A stretch of DNA of 64,000 bases from Cyclaneusma minus. Taxonomy: Eukaryota; Ascomycota; Leotiomycetes; Marthamycetales; Marthamycetaceae. The stretch spans positions 372,001 to 436,000 of the forward strand of contig JAKZHN010000003.1 in the NCBI GenBank assembly GCA_037179335.1, given 5' to 3'. Each line of letters begins with the position of its first letter. Within the stretch, counting starts at the first letter, position 1. Shown here piece by piece: positions 62,690 to 64,000 of the stretch. The notes below the pieces were generated by a model. It had not been told where the DNA came from. It saw only the letters and a list, made by a program, of their open reading frames with translations, and ran no database searches. A program made the position numbers and the translations under genes.

Positions 62690-62863
62690 GAAAGAGGAGA
62701 GAGGTTGATGTGCTGCAAAGGAAATTCTTTTTGTGCTTCTGTTTTTCGCTCGTCGCTAGTGCGTTTTTCGGCGAGTGTAAGCGATTGGTTGTTATATATA
62801 TCGTTCTATTATAAAGCTCTATTGTGAAGCTCTATTGTAAACCGCCATTGTGGAGCTCCGATA
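62690..62863 (-). promoter_or_regulatory. Family 2 promoter module, copy 11 (minus strand), with CACAAT array
   Basis: Read on the minus strand: GGAGCTCCACAATGGCGG, TTTACAATAGAGC, TTCACAATAGAGC and TTTATAATAGAACG in tandem (62804-62863), then CGCTTACACTCGCCG, GCACAAAAAGAATTTCC near 62735 (TATA-like) and the leader GCAGCACATCAACCTCTCTC near 62700. The ATG of F2-16 follows about 150 bp later. Confidence 0.65.
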
Positions 62864-63227
62864 CAAAACGGTACGGGCAATACGGTTCCCAAATGCCTTA
62901 ATGCCTTGGTGCCTTGCTAGATCGTCGCCATTCGTAGATTTCCGATTAGATAGCTATTATAGATTACATACAAAAAATAAAATGATAATTAGAACAAAAA
63001 TCGCAAAATAACGGATAGACTAAAATTGGTGGGTGTGGTAATAGTAATACCAATATTCTAAAGTTCTCCATCCGGGGGCCCATTTGCTGGCCGGCCAGCT
63101 GGACCCAGATGCTCCGCATGTGGACATTTCCAGTTCTAGATCATTATCCAGGTTTTGAAAGTTTGAAATTAAGCATTTCTACTGGAATCCGATGGCTTCA
63201 CTTTCATAAACGGACGGGTAAGTAAAT
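62864..63227. other. Spacer before MITE copy 2
   Basis: No gene; ordinary spacer with a small AT-rich patch at 62935-63050. The last 8 bases (63220-63227, AAGTAAAT) are the target-site duplication of the following element. Confidence 0.45.
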
Positions 63228-63944
63228 CAGTATTTCCTATAGTCTGAGACCGCGGTTTAGGCCCTAAACCTTATCGGTAAGGTCTGAAACCTTTTATAAA
63301 AGCTAGAAACTAAATTTCTTTGGTTTAAACCACGGTTTCAAAAGCTTACCGTGATCGCCATGGTTTGCTATGCTAAAAATAGCAATAAATTGTTTTTGTC
63401 AATTTTATAGCTTAATAATAAACTTGAAATTTTAAATAACTTTTAGAAAATTAGAATAAATTCTATTTACTTTAAATTAGAGAAAAAGACTAAAATATAT
63501 TGGAAATTGAAATTAATACAAATTTTTCAAGCTTTAAAAAACTTGGAATTTAATTTCCAGTAATTAATACGTGTTGTTTTAATTGGATTTTTAAATTTTT
63601 AAAATTGGGAATTTAAAAAACTTATAATTTAGTTTTTATTATTAAAAATTATATGCATCTATAGCTAAAGGTTTTTAAAATAAAACTTTACTAAGCTTTT
63701 ATTTAAATAAGCTAAATTAAAATTATTATTAAATAAATAAGCTTGTATAACGGTCCGTGCCCGCCAAGCATTGGCAAGCAATAGCTTAATAGTCCAAATC
63801 ACGGTTTCGCCGCTTCGCCATGGTTTAAAACTAAAAATAAAAAGCTTAAACTAAATTTCTTTAGTCCGGACTATTTCCTAAAAGGGCAAGCCGTATCAGT
63901 ACGGTCCAAAAAAAATCGGTCCGGCCGGACTATCGGAAACACTA
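63228..63944 (+). mobile_element. hAT-like MITE, copy 2 (717 bp)
   Basis: Same element as at 47565-48264 in the same orientation. Left end CAGTATTTCCTATAGTC, right end (reverse-complemented) TAGTGTTTCCGATAGTC. Perfect 8-bp target-site duplication AAGTAAAT at 63220-63227 and 63945-63952. It shares the subterminal GTTTAGGCCCTAAACC region and the AT-rich core with many matching blocks; it has a short extra stretch near 63420. No open frame. Confidence 0.88.
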
Positions 63945-64000
63945 AAGTAAATGCGAGGATTTTTGGGATTTTTTGGGATTTTCTTTTAGCTGCAAACTCT

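Overview
The window looks like nuclear DNA of a filamentous ascomycete. Predicted genes have very short introns (49-77 bp) with GTAAGT/GTGAGT donors, CTAAC/CTAAT-like branch sites and YAG acceptors. A 5-kb block of extreme AT richness looks like old RIP (repeat-induced point mutation). No operons, ribosome binding sites or prokaryotic features are seen. I cannot name the species; Dothideomycetes is only a guess from the AT-isochore style.

Layout. 1-5100: AT-rich, gene-free isochore with two small GC-rich islands. 5100-16600: a same-strand tandem array of six related three-exon genes of unknown function (here 'family 1': F1-a to F1-f) plus an exon-1 remnant. The array ends with a large Pro/Ser/Thr-rich protein carrying FGQ-type repeats. 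16600-22560: mostly non-coding, with one minus-strand HNH-endonuclease-like pseudogene whose 5' end abuts a 19-bp satellite. 22560-62870: at least 16 copies (intact, truncated or nonsense-interrupted) of a second unknown family ('family 2': F2-1 to F2-16). Copies 1-14 are on the plus strand and copies 15-16 on the minus strand. 47565-48264 and 63228-63944: two copies of a roughly 0.7-kb hAT-like MITE (non-autonomous DNA transposon) with 8-bp target-site duplications. One copy sits inside a family 2 gene.

Family 2 proteins share a modular plan recognised by comparing the copies with each other: in many copies an N-terminal hydrophobic segment; then C-x-x-F-Y-x-E-F-x-x-S-x-x-x-Q; then a coiled coil of RA-x-x-AE heptads; then in several copies a K-E-x-A-L-x-N-A motif; and a Pro/Ser-rich tail with N-P-F motifs. 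Most copies sit behind the same upstream module: an ACAATAG...GCTTC element (often a tandem array), a TATA-like A/T stretch, then a CT-rich leader (CCAGCACATCAACCTCTCCC-like) ending shortly before the ATG. Many copies carry isolated in-frame stops (mainly TAG or TAA, where relatives often have Gln) while the frame stays open on both sides. This points to C-to-T (RIP-type) nonsense mutation or, less likely, stop readthrough.

No database search was possible. Functions are unknown for nearly all genes, and both families are defined here only by internal comparison.
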